A stretch of DNA of 64,000 nt from Photobacterium indicum. Lineage in GTDB: Bacteria > Pseudomonadota > Gammaproteobacteria > Enterobacterales > Vibrionaceae. The translations under genes were made by a program, and so were the position numbers. Every line of letters starts with the position of its first letter. The first letter of the stretch is position 1. The notes under the pieces were generated by a model. It had not been told where the DNA came from and did no database searches. It saw only the letters and a program-made list of their open reading frames with translations. Where the stretch lies: NCBI RefSeq assembly GCF_003026215.1, contig NZ_PYOC01000008.1:165587-229586 (forward strand), in the 5' to 3' direction. Below are positions 9,161 to 16,913 of the stretch, in pieces.

Positions 9161-9859
9161 TTAGGTATTAGTGATTAATGCTTTTGCGGCGATGGTATCG
9201 GCATGTTGAGGATCTTTACTCTCCATGATATGTAACCATTGTTTAGCTTGTTCAAGATCGTTAGCACGAAGAGAGGCTTTAATGGCGTAGTGATAAATCC
9301 ACGCTGTTGCCGCAAAGTGTTGTTGTTCAAATTGAGGCTCAGACAGCAAGTCGATAAACAGATCGTATCCACGTTCGAAGTGATTAAAGAGATCGGGCAG
9401 TTGAGAATAAGTTACCGCTGCCATGGCCTGGGTTAAGTAAGCCTCAGGTAGGCCTTGAACGATATCTTGTTGCTCGAGAGGCGTATTAAAATTGCCCAAT
9501 AAGTTCAGCGCTTTATCTATCGTTGCCAACCCTTTTTCGGTGAACTTCATTTTGTTCCATGGCAGAAAAGCATCCCTTCCTTGCAACGTTTGTGTACTGC
9601 CGAGATAAACCAAGTTAAGTGGTGTGGCCCCTTGTTGATTTAAGTTGTCACTCAGTTGCTTATATGCCTCATCAACTTTACTTTCGTCGCCCGAAGCGGC
9701 TTGGTTATACAGTGCCAAGGTCTCTACGGAAGGGGTTGCTAGCACAGGGTTGATGGTTGTAATAACAATACTGCTAAATACGATACCAACAATAGCCAGT
9801 GAATAACGGGTTGTTTTACTGATGTAATAAAGAGCTGAATGCTGTGCTTGAATTGTCAT
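9161..9859 (-). CDS. Exported helical protein of unknown function, first gene of ABC operon
   Basis: A 232-residue protein with an N-terminal signal peptide (hydrophobic about 17-40, cleavage after 'NPVLA'). The mature part is helical with a TPR-like feel ('DLEQAKQWLHIMESKDPQHA'). The chosen ATG at 9859 has AAAAGGA eight bases upstream; an in-frame ATG at 9877 overlaps that ribosome site, and the frame is open to 9988. It lies 93 bases before the ATPase gene, so it is probably the operon's first gene. No family was recognised; a periplasmic accessory role is a guess from context. Confidence 0.6.
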   Translation of the reverse strand: MTIQAQHSALYYISKTTRYSLAIVGIVFSSIVITTINPVLATPSVETLALYNQAASGDESKVDEAYKQLSDNLNQQGATPLNLVYLGSTQTLQGRDAFLPWNKMKFTEKGLATIDKALNLLGNFNTPLEQQDIVQGLPEAYLTQAMAAVTYSQLPDLFNHFERGYDLFIDLLSEPQFEQQHFAATAWIYHYAIKASLRANDLEQAKQWLHIMESKDPQHADTIAAKALITNT

Positions 9860-10094
9860 GGTTGCAGTCCTTTTCATATGTTGATACTGAAAGGTTACTG
9901 ACAAACATGCTTCTATTCTTATCAATGCGATGAACGGGCGGTATTGCAGATAAACGGTAAGTGGGGTAGATAGCAGGTAAAGTTGCACCTTGAATGTAAT
10001 TTTACTGTCAGAATTATCAGTAGCGAGTGTTGGTGTCTGTCAGTCGATTTGAATTGAGGCTATTCTTTATTCTCGATAATAAAGAGGGTGAGTA

Positions 10095-11063
10095 ATGAAA
10101 AAAGCAGTAATCGTAGGTCTTGTGAGTGCCGCTTTGGCTGGTTGTGGTGGTTCAGACTCGTCAGATAGCAATGGTACAGGTACTTTTTCGTTAGCCTTTT
10201 CTGATGCTCCTGTTGATGGCCTAAGTAAAGTATGTGTCGCCTTTGATCAGATTTCAGTTCATCACGTTAATGGTGGCGAATCTAGCTGGGGCACAACATC
10301 TTTTGCTGCTGATCAAAGCTCGCCTGAATGTGTACCAGAAGATCTGACAATACCTTCTGATAGCAACGGCAACCCTGATTTTATGGTGATTAATTTGATG
10401 GCATATCAAGGTAATCATTCGCAACAAGTATTAAGCGATGAACTGATGGAATCGGGTAAATACACTCAAATGCGATTATCAGTGCTAGAAAAAGGCACTT
10501 ATAGCGATGGCACACCGTATTCCCATGTGGAAGAAACCGATACCGAGAACAAGGAAGGTATTCGAGTACCCAGTGGCGAGCTAAAATTAGATGGTTTCGA
10601 TGTTGTTGCGGATGCGACACAAGCTTATACGCTCGAATTCGATTTACGTAAAAGTATGGTACAAAATGCCAATGGTTATCAGCTAAAACCACGTGGTGTA
10701 CGCTTAGTCAATAATGAAAATGTCGCTGCTATCGATGGCACAGTGAGCAGTGTTGCCTGTAATGATTATACAACTAATAATATTAATGATGCCTTCGTTT
10801 ACGTTTACCCAGCTTCAACTGATGATCACGGTGACTTAGGATCTGAATTTGAACCGTATACATCTGTTGCTGTTGCTGTCGATCCATTAACTCAGAATGG
10901 TTCGTTCAATGTTGGTTATGTTCCATTCGGCACTTATGATCTGGCACTGGTGTGTAATGGCAGCGAAGATCATCCTGAGATAGGCGATGATCAGCTTGAG
11001 ATTGCAGACCCTATTCAACAAGATTTAATACTGTCTACAACAGGTTTAACGGTCAGTTTTTAA
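10095..11063 (+). CDS. DUF4382 domain lipoprotein
   Basis: A 322-residue predicted lipoprotein. The signal peptide ends in lipobox LAGC (residues 14-17), followed by a Gly/Ser/Asp linker suited to export to the outer membrane. Residues about 28-200 match the DUF4382 pattern ('GTFSLAFSDAPVDGLSKVCV', 'SGELKLDGFDV'), a beta-sandwich of unknown role common in marine gammaproteobacteria. The C-terminal part looks like a carboxypeptidase-regulatory-type beta domain. A ribosome site GAGGGTGAG precedes the ATG. It is divergent from the ABC operon. Confidence 0.75.
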   Translation: MKKAVIVGLVSAALAGCGGSDSSDSNGTGTFSLAFSDAPVDGLSKVCVAFDQISVHHVNGGESSWGTTSFAADQSSPECVPEDLTIPSDSNGNPDFMVINLMAYQGNHSQQVLSDELMESGKYTQMRLSVLEKGTYSDGTPYSHVEETDTENKEGIRVPSGELKLDGFDVVADATQAYTLEFDLRKSMVQNANGYQLKPRGVRLVNNENVAAIDGTVSSVACNDYTTNNINDAFVYVYPASTDDHGDLGSEFEPYTSVAVAVDPLTQNGSFNVGYVPFGTYDLALVCNGSEDHPEIGDDQLEIADPIQQDLILSTTGLTVSF

Positions 11064-11082
11064 GTTTATAATTGAATGTGAA

Positions 11083-11112
11083 GAATATCGGCTTGGTTAC
11101 AAGTTGATATTC
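11083..11112. terminator. Convergent-gene hairpin
   Basis: GAATATC (11083-11089) pairs with GATATTC (11106-11112), with an inner CTTG/CAAG stem and a GTTA loop. It sits between the convergent DUF4382 gene and the membrane-GNAT gene. There is no long T-run, so termination strength is uncertain. Confidence 0.5.
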
Positions 11113-11120
11113 TAAGTGAC

Positions 11121-11741
11121 TTATAACAATTTAATATACAGCTGGCGATCATCTTCAGATGGCTTAAAGCCCACCGTTTCAAGATAAGAACGATGTTCGA
11201 CATTACTTGTACGCACATGAAGCGTGTTAATACCTCGGTTCTTTATAACTTCAGGGTTCGTCTCGAAATAATAAGTCCCAATTTTAAAGTCACGATATTC
11301 TTCAGTCACATAATCTAATAAAACGTTCAGCACACCATTTTCATCTTTAGAGCCAACTAATACCCCCGCAATATTATTATTACGCAGCATATAAAAAGCC
11401 GTATTCGATAATCTCAGTTCTTCTCTCGACACTTGCAGTTCGATGTCTTTTTTATTCATTTCTATAAAATGTAAAAAGTACTCTGAATCCGTAGAGGCTG
11501 TAATTAACTTAAAGCGTTCTTTAACACTGTAAATTTTATATAGGAAATAAACATTAATCCCCGCGATACCAAGATTCATTAACATGGTAGGAAGAGAATC
11601 GATAAAGTATGCAAAAGCAGCGAAAAGTAAGCAGCCAGTAAAGTTGATCACCCTTAGTTTTACGATAGAGGTCATCGTTAAAGACACTAACACGACCAGT
11701 GACGCGAGATAGCCGAACCATTCCACCCAATCAAATTCCAT
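11121..11741 (-). CDS. YgjV-like membrane domain fused to GNAT-like acetyltransferase domain
   Basis: A 206-residue protein. The first 70 residues form three membrane helices resembling the YgjV inner-membrane family ('WFGYLASLVVLVSLTMTSI'). Residues about 85-206 look like an N-acetyltransferase fold ('NNIAGVLVGSKDENGVLNV', 'LHVRTSNVEHRSYLETVGFK'). The 'N..a..l.e..GF' end is typical of GNAT proteins. The acetyl-CoA P-loop (Q/RxxGxG/A) is not obvious, so catalytic activity is uncertain. Substrate unknown. Confidence 0.6.
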   Translation of the reverse strand: MEFDWVEWFGYLASLVVLVSLTMTSIVKLRVINFTGCLLFAAFAYFIDSLPTMLMNLGIAGINVYFLYKIYSVKERFKLITASTDSEYFLHFIEMNKKDIELQVSREELRLSNTAFYMLRNNNIAGVLVGSKDENGVLNVLLDYVTEEYRDFKIGTYYFETNPEVIKNRGINTLHVRTSNVEHRSYLETVGFKPSEDDRQLYIKLL

Positions 11742-11920
11742 TTTGATCTCCTTATTTTTTATTATTCGTTAAAGATAGCATAAGAAAAAGAGGTTTTTCT
11801 GTAGTGGTGCCAATCAGTATGACATCGTCGGGATCATAACCTGAGATATTTACAAAAATTCCTTTAGCTGCTGGCCAACTGGTCGCTTTGACTGATAGGC
11901 ATCTTTAATTATGTATAACA

Positions 11921-12871
11921 ATGAAAGATCAACTCATTATATCAATATCCAATATCCATGGTTCGCGGCACTTTCATCTGGGGAAATTTTTCAAGCGTAA
12001 CGTGGTTGCAGCCTCAATCTTTGTGGCGGTCTCCGTTATTGTTACCGCAATCGTTATCAATTACCTTGTTGGCGAGGTCGATCAATCCCGGCAGAGCCAG
12101 CAACAATTAAATGTTCATTCAAAGCAGTTAACATCAGAAATCGAACAGCTAGAAAGGTTCCGCTATACACTCGAGCAAGATTTAGCAGAACGAAACGATG
12201 AACTTGAACTAGTCACCGGGCGAATGGGGGAACTGGAACACGTACTTGGTATAGAGTCGGAAGTTGAATTATCGCTCAACAATCGGTTAGATACTGCTGC
12301 GGTTAACTCAGCCGTGCGCCTGTCCATGTTACAGCTTATTCCAAATGGCAGCCCGATTGAGTACCGACGAATGTCTTCTGGTTTTGGTAATCGCATTCAT
12401 CCTATAAAAGGTAAGAAACGTCGCCACCTTGGGATCGATCTCGTCGCTAAAACAGGCACACTGGTACGCGCTCCGGCTGATGGTGTCGTTGAATTGGTTC
12501 GCCCAAGCAAAAAAGGCTATGGTAATTTGCTTAAAATAAACCATGCCTATGGTTTTATGACCTTGTACGCACATTTGCACTCATTTAATGTCAAAAGCGG
12601 TGATTTTATCCGTAAAGGCGACATTATTGCCGAAACTGGCAATAGTGGCATATCCACTGGACCTCATTTGCATTATGAAGTTCGTTTTCTTGGCCGAGCC
12701 TTAAATCCAAAGTCGTTTTTGGACTGGAACTCGACCGATTTTGAAGTACTATTTGACCATGAAAGGAGTATTCGATGGGACTCTTTAGTAAAAATCCTGC
12801 AAGATCAAGCCAGCACACATCTTCAACTATCATTGCACAAGGTTGTTCCATCAGAGGAAATATCGAACTAA
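11921..12871 (+). CDS. M23-family peptidoglycan endopeptidase, membrane anchored
   Basis: A 316-residue protein. It has one N-terminal membrane helix (about 28-50), a coiled coil (about 55-108) and a LytM/M23 domain (about 150-265). Zinc-site motifs are 'HLGIDLVA' (HxxxD) and 'GPHLHYEV' (HxH). 'MTLYAHLHS' is also conserved. Family members cut peptidoglycan cross-links, or activate amidases when degenerate; here the ligands are intact. The last 97 bases overlap the bactofilin gene in another frame. M23-bactofilin pairs shape cells in other bacteria (for example Helicobacter csd1-ccmA), so a cell-shape role is likely. Confidence 0.85.
   Translation: MKDQLIISISNIHGSRHFHLGKFFKRNVVAASIFVAVSVIVTAIVINYLVGEVDQSRQSQQQLNVHSKQLTSEIEQLERFRYTLEQDLAERNDELELVTGRMGELEHVLGIESEVELSLNNRLDTAAVNSAVRLSMLQLIPNGSPIEYRRMSSGFGNRIHPIKGKKRRHLGIDLVAKTGTLVRAPADGVVELVRPSKKGYGNLLKINHAYGFMTLYAHLHSFNVKSGDFIRKGDIIAETGNSGISTGPHLHYEVRFLGRALNPKSFLDWNSTDFEVLFDHERSIRWDSLVKILQDQASTHLQLSLHKVVPSEEISN
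12762..12768 (+). promoter_or_regulatory. Ribosome binding site of bactofilin inside the M23 gene
   Basis: AAAGGAG lies six bases before the ATG at 12775, within the M23 coding frame. It fixes the bactofilin start and confirms that the 97-base overlap is real rather than a mis-called start. Confidence 0.8.
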
Positions 12872-13221
12872 CGTGTAATATTCAAGTTGATGGGTATGTC
12901 GAAGGTAAAATTCGTACCGACCAAACGCTCGTGATCAGTAATCAAGGACGGGTGAAAGGTGAAATTATCGCCAACCATATCGTGATTAACGGTATGTATG
13001 ATGGCACGTGTTACGCGAATAGCATCGAAATACTGCAAGACGGTAAGGCGAGCGGTACGATTCATTGTGATGATTTAAGTATCGAGCGTGGTGGAAGCTT
13101 CCTTGGTGAGACGCAGCCAACCAGTGAAGAAACCGTCACTGTGATTAACAGCCAACAAAAAGAAGACAAGGCTGTTAGTAAAAACGAAAAGCCCAAAAAA
13201 GTCGCCAACGCAGCTAAATAG
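12775..13221 (+). CDS. Bactofilin (polymer-forming cytoskeletal protein)
   Basis: A 148-residue bactofilin. Residues about 18-112 have the repeating beta-helix pattern ('IRGNIELTCNIQVDGYVEGK', 'GRVKGEIIANHIVINGMYDG'), with basic, low-complexity tails. Bactofilins polymerise without nucleotides into sheets at the membrane and recruit peptidoglycan enzymes. The gene starts inside the upstream M23 peptidase gene, a tight pairing suggesting coupled expression and direct partnership. Confidence 0.9.
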   Translation: MGLFSKNPARSSQHTSSTIIAQGCSIRGNIELTCNIQVDGYVEGKIRTDQTLVISNQGRVKGEIIANHIVINGMYDGTCYANSIEILQDGKASGTIHCDDLSIERGGSFLGETQPTSEETVTVINSQQKEDKAVSKNEKPKKVANAAK

Positions 13222-13249
13222 TACAAATACGAATTAATTGTGTAACAGT

Positions 13250-13277
13250 AAAACCCGATCATAGGTCGGTTTTTTTA
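13250..13277 (+). terminator. Terminator after bactofilin
   Basis: AAAACCCGATC (13250-13260) and a following GGTCGGTTTTTTTAT form a short GC stem with a T-run, about 30 bases after the bactofilin stop. The stem has one bulge. Confidence 0.7.
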
Positions 13278-13356
13278 TTGGTATTATATTAATGTATTTA
13301 TTAGGCATTTTAACTCTCACCGAATAACCACCGATATATGAGAATAAGTATAACTT

Positions 13357-13836
13357 ATGCAAACAGCCGATGAATTCATTCAACTTTTAGAACTGGAACA
13401 GCATATTGAAGGGGGATACTATCGCTCCTCTTATAGCTCACAGAGCAATTTCGATCAGACTCGTTCATTATGGAGCAGCATCTATTTTCTGCTTCGTACT
13501 GGTGAGGTTTCACATTTCCACCGCTTAACCGCCGACGAAATGTGGTACTTCCATGCGGGAGAATCGCTAACCATCTATATGATCTCGGAACAAGGTGAGT
13601 TGACGACGGCGCAACTGGGTCTCAATATTGCGGCAGGTGAACGCCCGCAATTTCTGGTGCCTAAAGGCTGTATTTTTGGTTCAGCAATGAATCAACCTGG
13701 ATTCTCTTTAGTGGGGTGCATGGTGTCACCTGGGTTTACCTTTAATGATTTTGAGCTGTTTAACCAAGAAACATTAATGGCAATGTATCCACAACATGAA
13801 GATATTATTCGTCGCCTGAGTCGTAATGAAGGGTAA
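13357..13836 (+). CDS. Cupin protein, DUF985 family
   Basis: A 159-residue single-domain cupin of the DUF985 family. It starts 'LLELEQHIEGGYYRSSYSS' and has 'SHFHRLTADEMWYFHAGESL', containing the conserved metal-type His and Glu residues of cupin motif 1, and 'GCMVSPGFTFNDFEL' near the end. Members bind sugars or act as isomerase-like proteins. The exact reaction is not known. Confidence 0.85.
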   Translation: MQTADEFIQLLELEQHIEGGYYRSSYSSQSNFDQTRSLWSSIYFLLRTGEVSHFHRLTADEMWYFHAGESLTIYMISEQGELTTAQLGLNIAAGERPQFLVPKGCIFGSAMNQPGFSLVGCMVSPGFTFNDFELFNQETLMAMYPQHEDIIRRLSRNEG

Positions 13837-14426
13837 GAAACAAACTTTACATTTATAAATACCAACGCCCGCAATAAGGTGCGCCACGATAAACTCCCCA
13901 AGCGCACCGAACTCCAAACCAAAACTGTCGAGTGTAAAGCGTCAATATGATGGTTTTATAGGCACGTTTATAATTTTCTCGATATTGAAGTGCCAGAAGG
14001 CATATACCCAAGTTACCTCAAGATGCTCGTTTCAGCCACCTGATTATCAAGGTGAAGTGCCTGATGGCTTTTTTGTACCTTACTCATGAGCTCACACGCG
14101 TTATTTGAGACGAAAACTATCTTTGGGGCTTCACATTGCGCTGGGGTATGAGATGCCGCTGTCTCTTTATATGAGCTAGGCATACGGTAGAGGTTTTGGC
14201 TTTAGTGTTGCCAATGTTGCCGAGTTTCATAGCATATTATACTAATACGATAGTTAATGAATAAATTATGGTCTGTGATGTTGTGGGAAACGAACAAACA
14301 ACAGGCTTGTATTTCATGAAATTCCTGACCGAATGTTGATTATGTATACATAGTTATACGCAAAGCGTATCGATGGTATCGATAGAGAACAGTATATGGG
14401 ATTATTAAAAGAATTAAGCAAGACGA
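13837..14426. other. Intergenic region with possible gene remnants and a recurrent-looking sequence
   Basis: No intact gene was found in these 590 bases. One plus-strand frame from about 13858 reads protein-like (RHDKLPKRTELQTKT, then after a stop FLDIEVPEGIYPSYL), which could be a decayed gene. The stretch TACCCAAGTTACCTCAAGATGC near 14005-14028 resembles intergenic sequences remembered from Vibrionaceae genomes. Neither point could be confirmed. Confidence 0.35.
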
Positions 14427-15392
14427 ATGGAAAGCGTTATGACACCGACAAGTTGCTCTTATTCAAAAGAAAAAAAACAAAATGTCTTTGCGATGTTTTT
14501 GAAACATCTACGCCAAAGTAACGAATTATCTCAAGAACAGCTTTGTTTGTATTTACGCCAACATAGTAGCCTATTCTACAATCTCGATACCATAACCGTG
14601 AGCCGCTGGGAGCGAAGCGTTAATATTCCATCATTGGCAAAACAAGCTGAAATTGTTGAGCTGTATGATAATGAACTGACCAGTATTTATCGCCATGATC
14701 CTCAATTTTTGGAGGAGTGCAGTACATTAGTGTCAATTCCGAATCAGAGTCGGTTCAAGTCCTCTCATCCCTATTACACCAATGATAACTATGATATCCA
14801 AGTTATTGATATTAATGACGACAGCTTCTACATAATGCTGAAAATGATTCTGCGTTATGAAAACAACCCAAGCCTTGTCTTAAAGCTACCTTTGGCAGAG
14901 TTTGATGGGCTTAAAGATTTAAAGATCCATGTCGCCAATGCATTCAATGATCAGATCATAGGGCATGCACTCTATATTGAAACGTCTTCTCAATATGTAT
15001 TGGAGTTGGTGAATATCAAGAGCGATTTAAACGAGATCGTTACTAAAAATCCTAAAAAATTGCCCGATACCATGTTAGTGCTATCGTCAGCTGGCGCAAC
15101 GAAAGAGGTAGAGAACAGTATGATGTCTACCTATATCAACCGTTTCGTTAATCAAAAAAATCTACGTTATCTTTGTTTTAGTGTGTGTGATGAGGGGTTC
15201 ATCAAGAAGCTTAATGCCGCCAAATTAGATGCCTTTAAGGTGAGAACCATACAGTTAGAAGACAAAACGGTTGCGGTACACTCTTTCTTGCTGAGTCGCT
15301 CAGAATTGATGGCGAACCGTTTTTTACTGAAACTTGCCGTAATATCGCCAAAACAGCTTGTAGACTTTCTCAATATCAAAGGTAAGGGATAA
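14427..15392 (+). CDS. XRE-type HTH regulator of signalling operon
   Basis: A 321-residue protein whose first 75 residues contain a helix-turn-helix ('ELSQEQLCLYLRQHS', 'LDTITVSRWERSVNIPS'), followed by about 240 residues of unrecognised sequence that could be a ligand or partner domain. The ATG at 14427 has no clear ribosome site. The ATG at 14439 has GGAAAG just upstream and may be the real start. It ends five bases before the REC-EAL gene, so it is probably the operon's DNA-binding member. Confidence 0.6.
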   Translation: MESVMTPTSCSYSKEKKQNVFAMFLKHLRQSNELSQEQLCLYLRQHSSLFYNLDTITVSRWERSVNIPSLAKQAEIVELYDNELTSIYRHDPQFLEECSTLVSIPNQSRFKSSHPYYTNDNYDIQVIDINDDSFYIMLKMILRYENNPSLVLKLPLAEFDGLKDLKIHVANAFNDQIIGHALYIETSSQYVLELVNIKSDLNEIVTKNPKKLPDTMLVLSSAGATKEVENSMMSTYINRFVNQKNLRYLCFSVCDEGFIKKLNAAKLDAFKVRTIQLEDKTVAVHSFLLSRSELMANRFLLKLAVISPKQLVDFLNIKGKG

Positions 15393-15397
15393 CCACA

Positions 15398-16618
15398 TTG
15401 AAAATATTGATTGTTGACGACCAAACTTTTATTAGGGAAGCAATTAAAAGTGAATTGGTAGGTGTGGATCCGTTACAAAGTTTTATCTTTTTTGAGGCCG
15501 ATTGCGGTAATTCAGCCATCGAGTTACTAGAACAATCGACATTAAATACTGAACCTGAATTTGATCTTATCATCACCGATCTTAAAATGGAAAATGGTGA
15601 TGGCCTTGCGATCATCAATTATATGGCAACGACAAAAAGTAAAAATATTCCTTTGGTTATCGTTAGCTCGTCTGATCAACGTACCTTAGATCTGATCGGT
15701 AATATTACGAACAGCTTTAACCTTAACCTTGTTGGCGTATTTCAAAAGCCGTTAAATGTTAATGAAGTACTCACTTTAGTGAATACTAAACAGTTTTTAG
15801 CCCAAGAGGTGCCGGAATCTAAAGCGGAGCAAGCCAATTGTAACAGCGCCAATATTGCTTCTTTGCTCAATGAAGATAATTTATTTCTCTGTTATCAACC
15901 TAAGGTCGATATCAAATCTAACAAACTCATCGGTTTTGAAGTGCTATCGCGGTTAACGGTTCAAGGCGATGGCTTTATCTATCCTGATAAGTTTATCCCT
16001 CTGATCGAGCAAGCTGGGCTTAATTGTCAATTTACTAAATTGGTACTTGATCAGGCTATTTCTCATTGGCAACTATTTCCGGCTTTAAAACAGTATGGCC
16101 TGTCTATTAATATCAGCGCTAGCGACCTTTTATCAGAAGAGCTCATTAATCACTTGATTGAAAAACATTTAGCAGCGAGTGATATTCAGCTGATGTTGGA
16201 GCTAACAGAGTCACAACACACCATCAATCAAGAGCGTTCTTTGCAGGCGATTGCTAAATTGATCATTAATGATATTCCGATTTCTCTTGATGATTTTGGT
16301 AAAAGCTACTCCACCTTCGATAGGCTTGACAGCATTCCGTTTGACGAAATCAAAATAGACAAAGACTTTGTTTCGGATCTTGACTCCAATCTTCAGCATC
16401 AAGCGATTGTTGAATCGACCATTGCTTTAGCGAAAAAGCTCAACGTTAAAGTGGTTGCTGAAGGGGTAGAAACGTTAGGTGTACTGAATCGATTACAGCT
16501 ATTAGGTTGCCATACTGCGCAAGGATATTACTTTAGTCCGCCAATAGAAGGGCGTTATTTAATGACGTGGGTAAATGACTATAACCATCAAGGTGAGGTT
16601 AAAAATGCTAACCACTAG
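15398..16618 (+). CDS. Response regulator with EAL cyclic-di-GMP phosphodiesterase domain
   Basis: A 406-residue protein. The receiver domain (about 1-125) has D7-D8, phospho-acceptor D61 and the conserved Lys in 'FQKPL'. An EAL domain (about 150-395) follows, with E181 in 'FEVLSR' (EVL variant), 'LELTES', 'ISLDDFGKSYS', 'IKIDKDF' and 'VVAEGVET', so metal ligands and catalytic base look intact. It should hydrolyse c-di-GMP under control of phosphorylation, like RocR/VieA-type proteins. The start is TTG at 15398, with AAGGGA eight bases upstream overlapping the previous stop. Confidence 0.88.
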   Translation: MKILIVDDQTFIREAIKSELVGVDPLQSFIFFEADCGNSAIELLEQSTLNTEPEFDLIITDLKMENGDGLAIINYMATTKSKNIPLVIVSSSDQRTLDLIGNITNSFNLNLVGVFQKPLNVNEVLTLVNTKQFLAQEVPESKAEQANCNSANIASLLNEDNLFLCYQPKVDIKSNKLIGFEVLSRLTVQGDGFIYPDKFIPLIEQAGLNCQFTKLVLDQAISHWQLFPALKQYGLSINISASDLLSEELINHLIEKHLAASDIQLMLELTESQHTINQERSLQAIAKLIINDIPISLDDFGKSYSTFDRLDSIPFDEIKIDKDFVSDLDSNLQHQAIVESTIALAKKLNVKVVAEGVETLGVLNRLQLLGCHTAQGYYFSPPIEGRYLMTWVNDYNHQGEVKNANH

Positions 16619-16913
16619 CCAATGTATTCATGCCAAATTAATCTCGTTTTTTAATCAATATAACGATGAGAGAAAACGTCACATGTATAAGGTATTAACA
16701 ATAGAACTTGATATATTGTTAACCCAAACGATGGCGTTAGATAGTGCCCAACTTGATCTGGTTGTTGCTCAGCAGCACAAGCTCAAAGGGATTTGCCGTT
16801 ATCTTAAAATTGAAAATGAAACGATTGAATTCGCAACAGAGAACAAGAGCGAATTGGTTGCTAGCACCCTTATTTTACAACAACTATTAAATGATATCGA
16901 AAGTGAGATGTAA
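16605..16913 (+). CDS. HPt histidine phosphotransfer protein
   Basis: A 102-residue helical protein with the HPt signature around H58 ('AQQHKLKGICRYLKI'), matching the HxLKGxxxxL pattern. The start at ATG 16605 is preceded by AAGGTGAGG; the frame is open upstream to 16575 inside the EAL gene. It would carry phosphate from the hybrid kinase's receiver to the REC-EAL protein. It overlaps the EAL gene by 14 bases and the kinase gene by up to 23. Confidence 0.75.
   Translation: MLTTSQCIHAKLISFFNQYNDERKRHMYKVLTIELDILLTQTMALDSAQLDLVVAQQHKLKGICRYLKIENETIEFATENKSELVASTLILQQLLNDIESEM

Noticed and set aside
9130..9176. TAGATATTAG-like short repeats downstream of the ABC operon's first gene
   Set aside because: Simple low-complexity drift with irregular units; no CRISPR or satellite structure.
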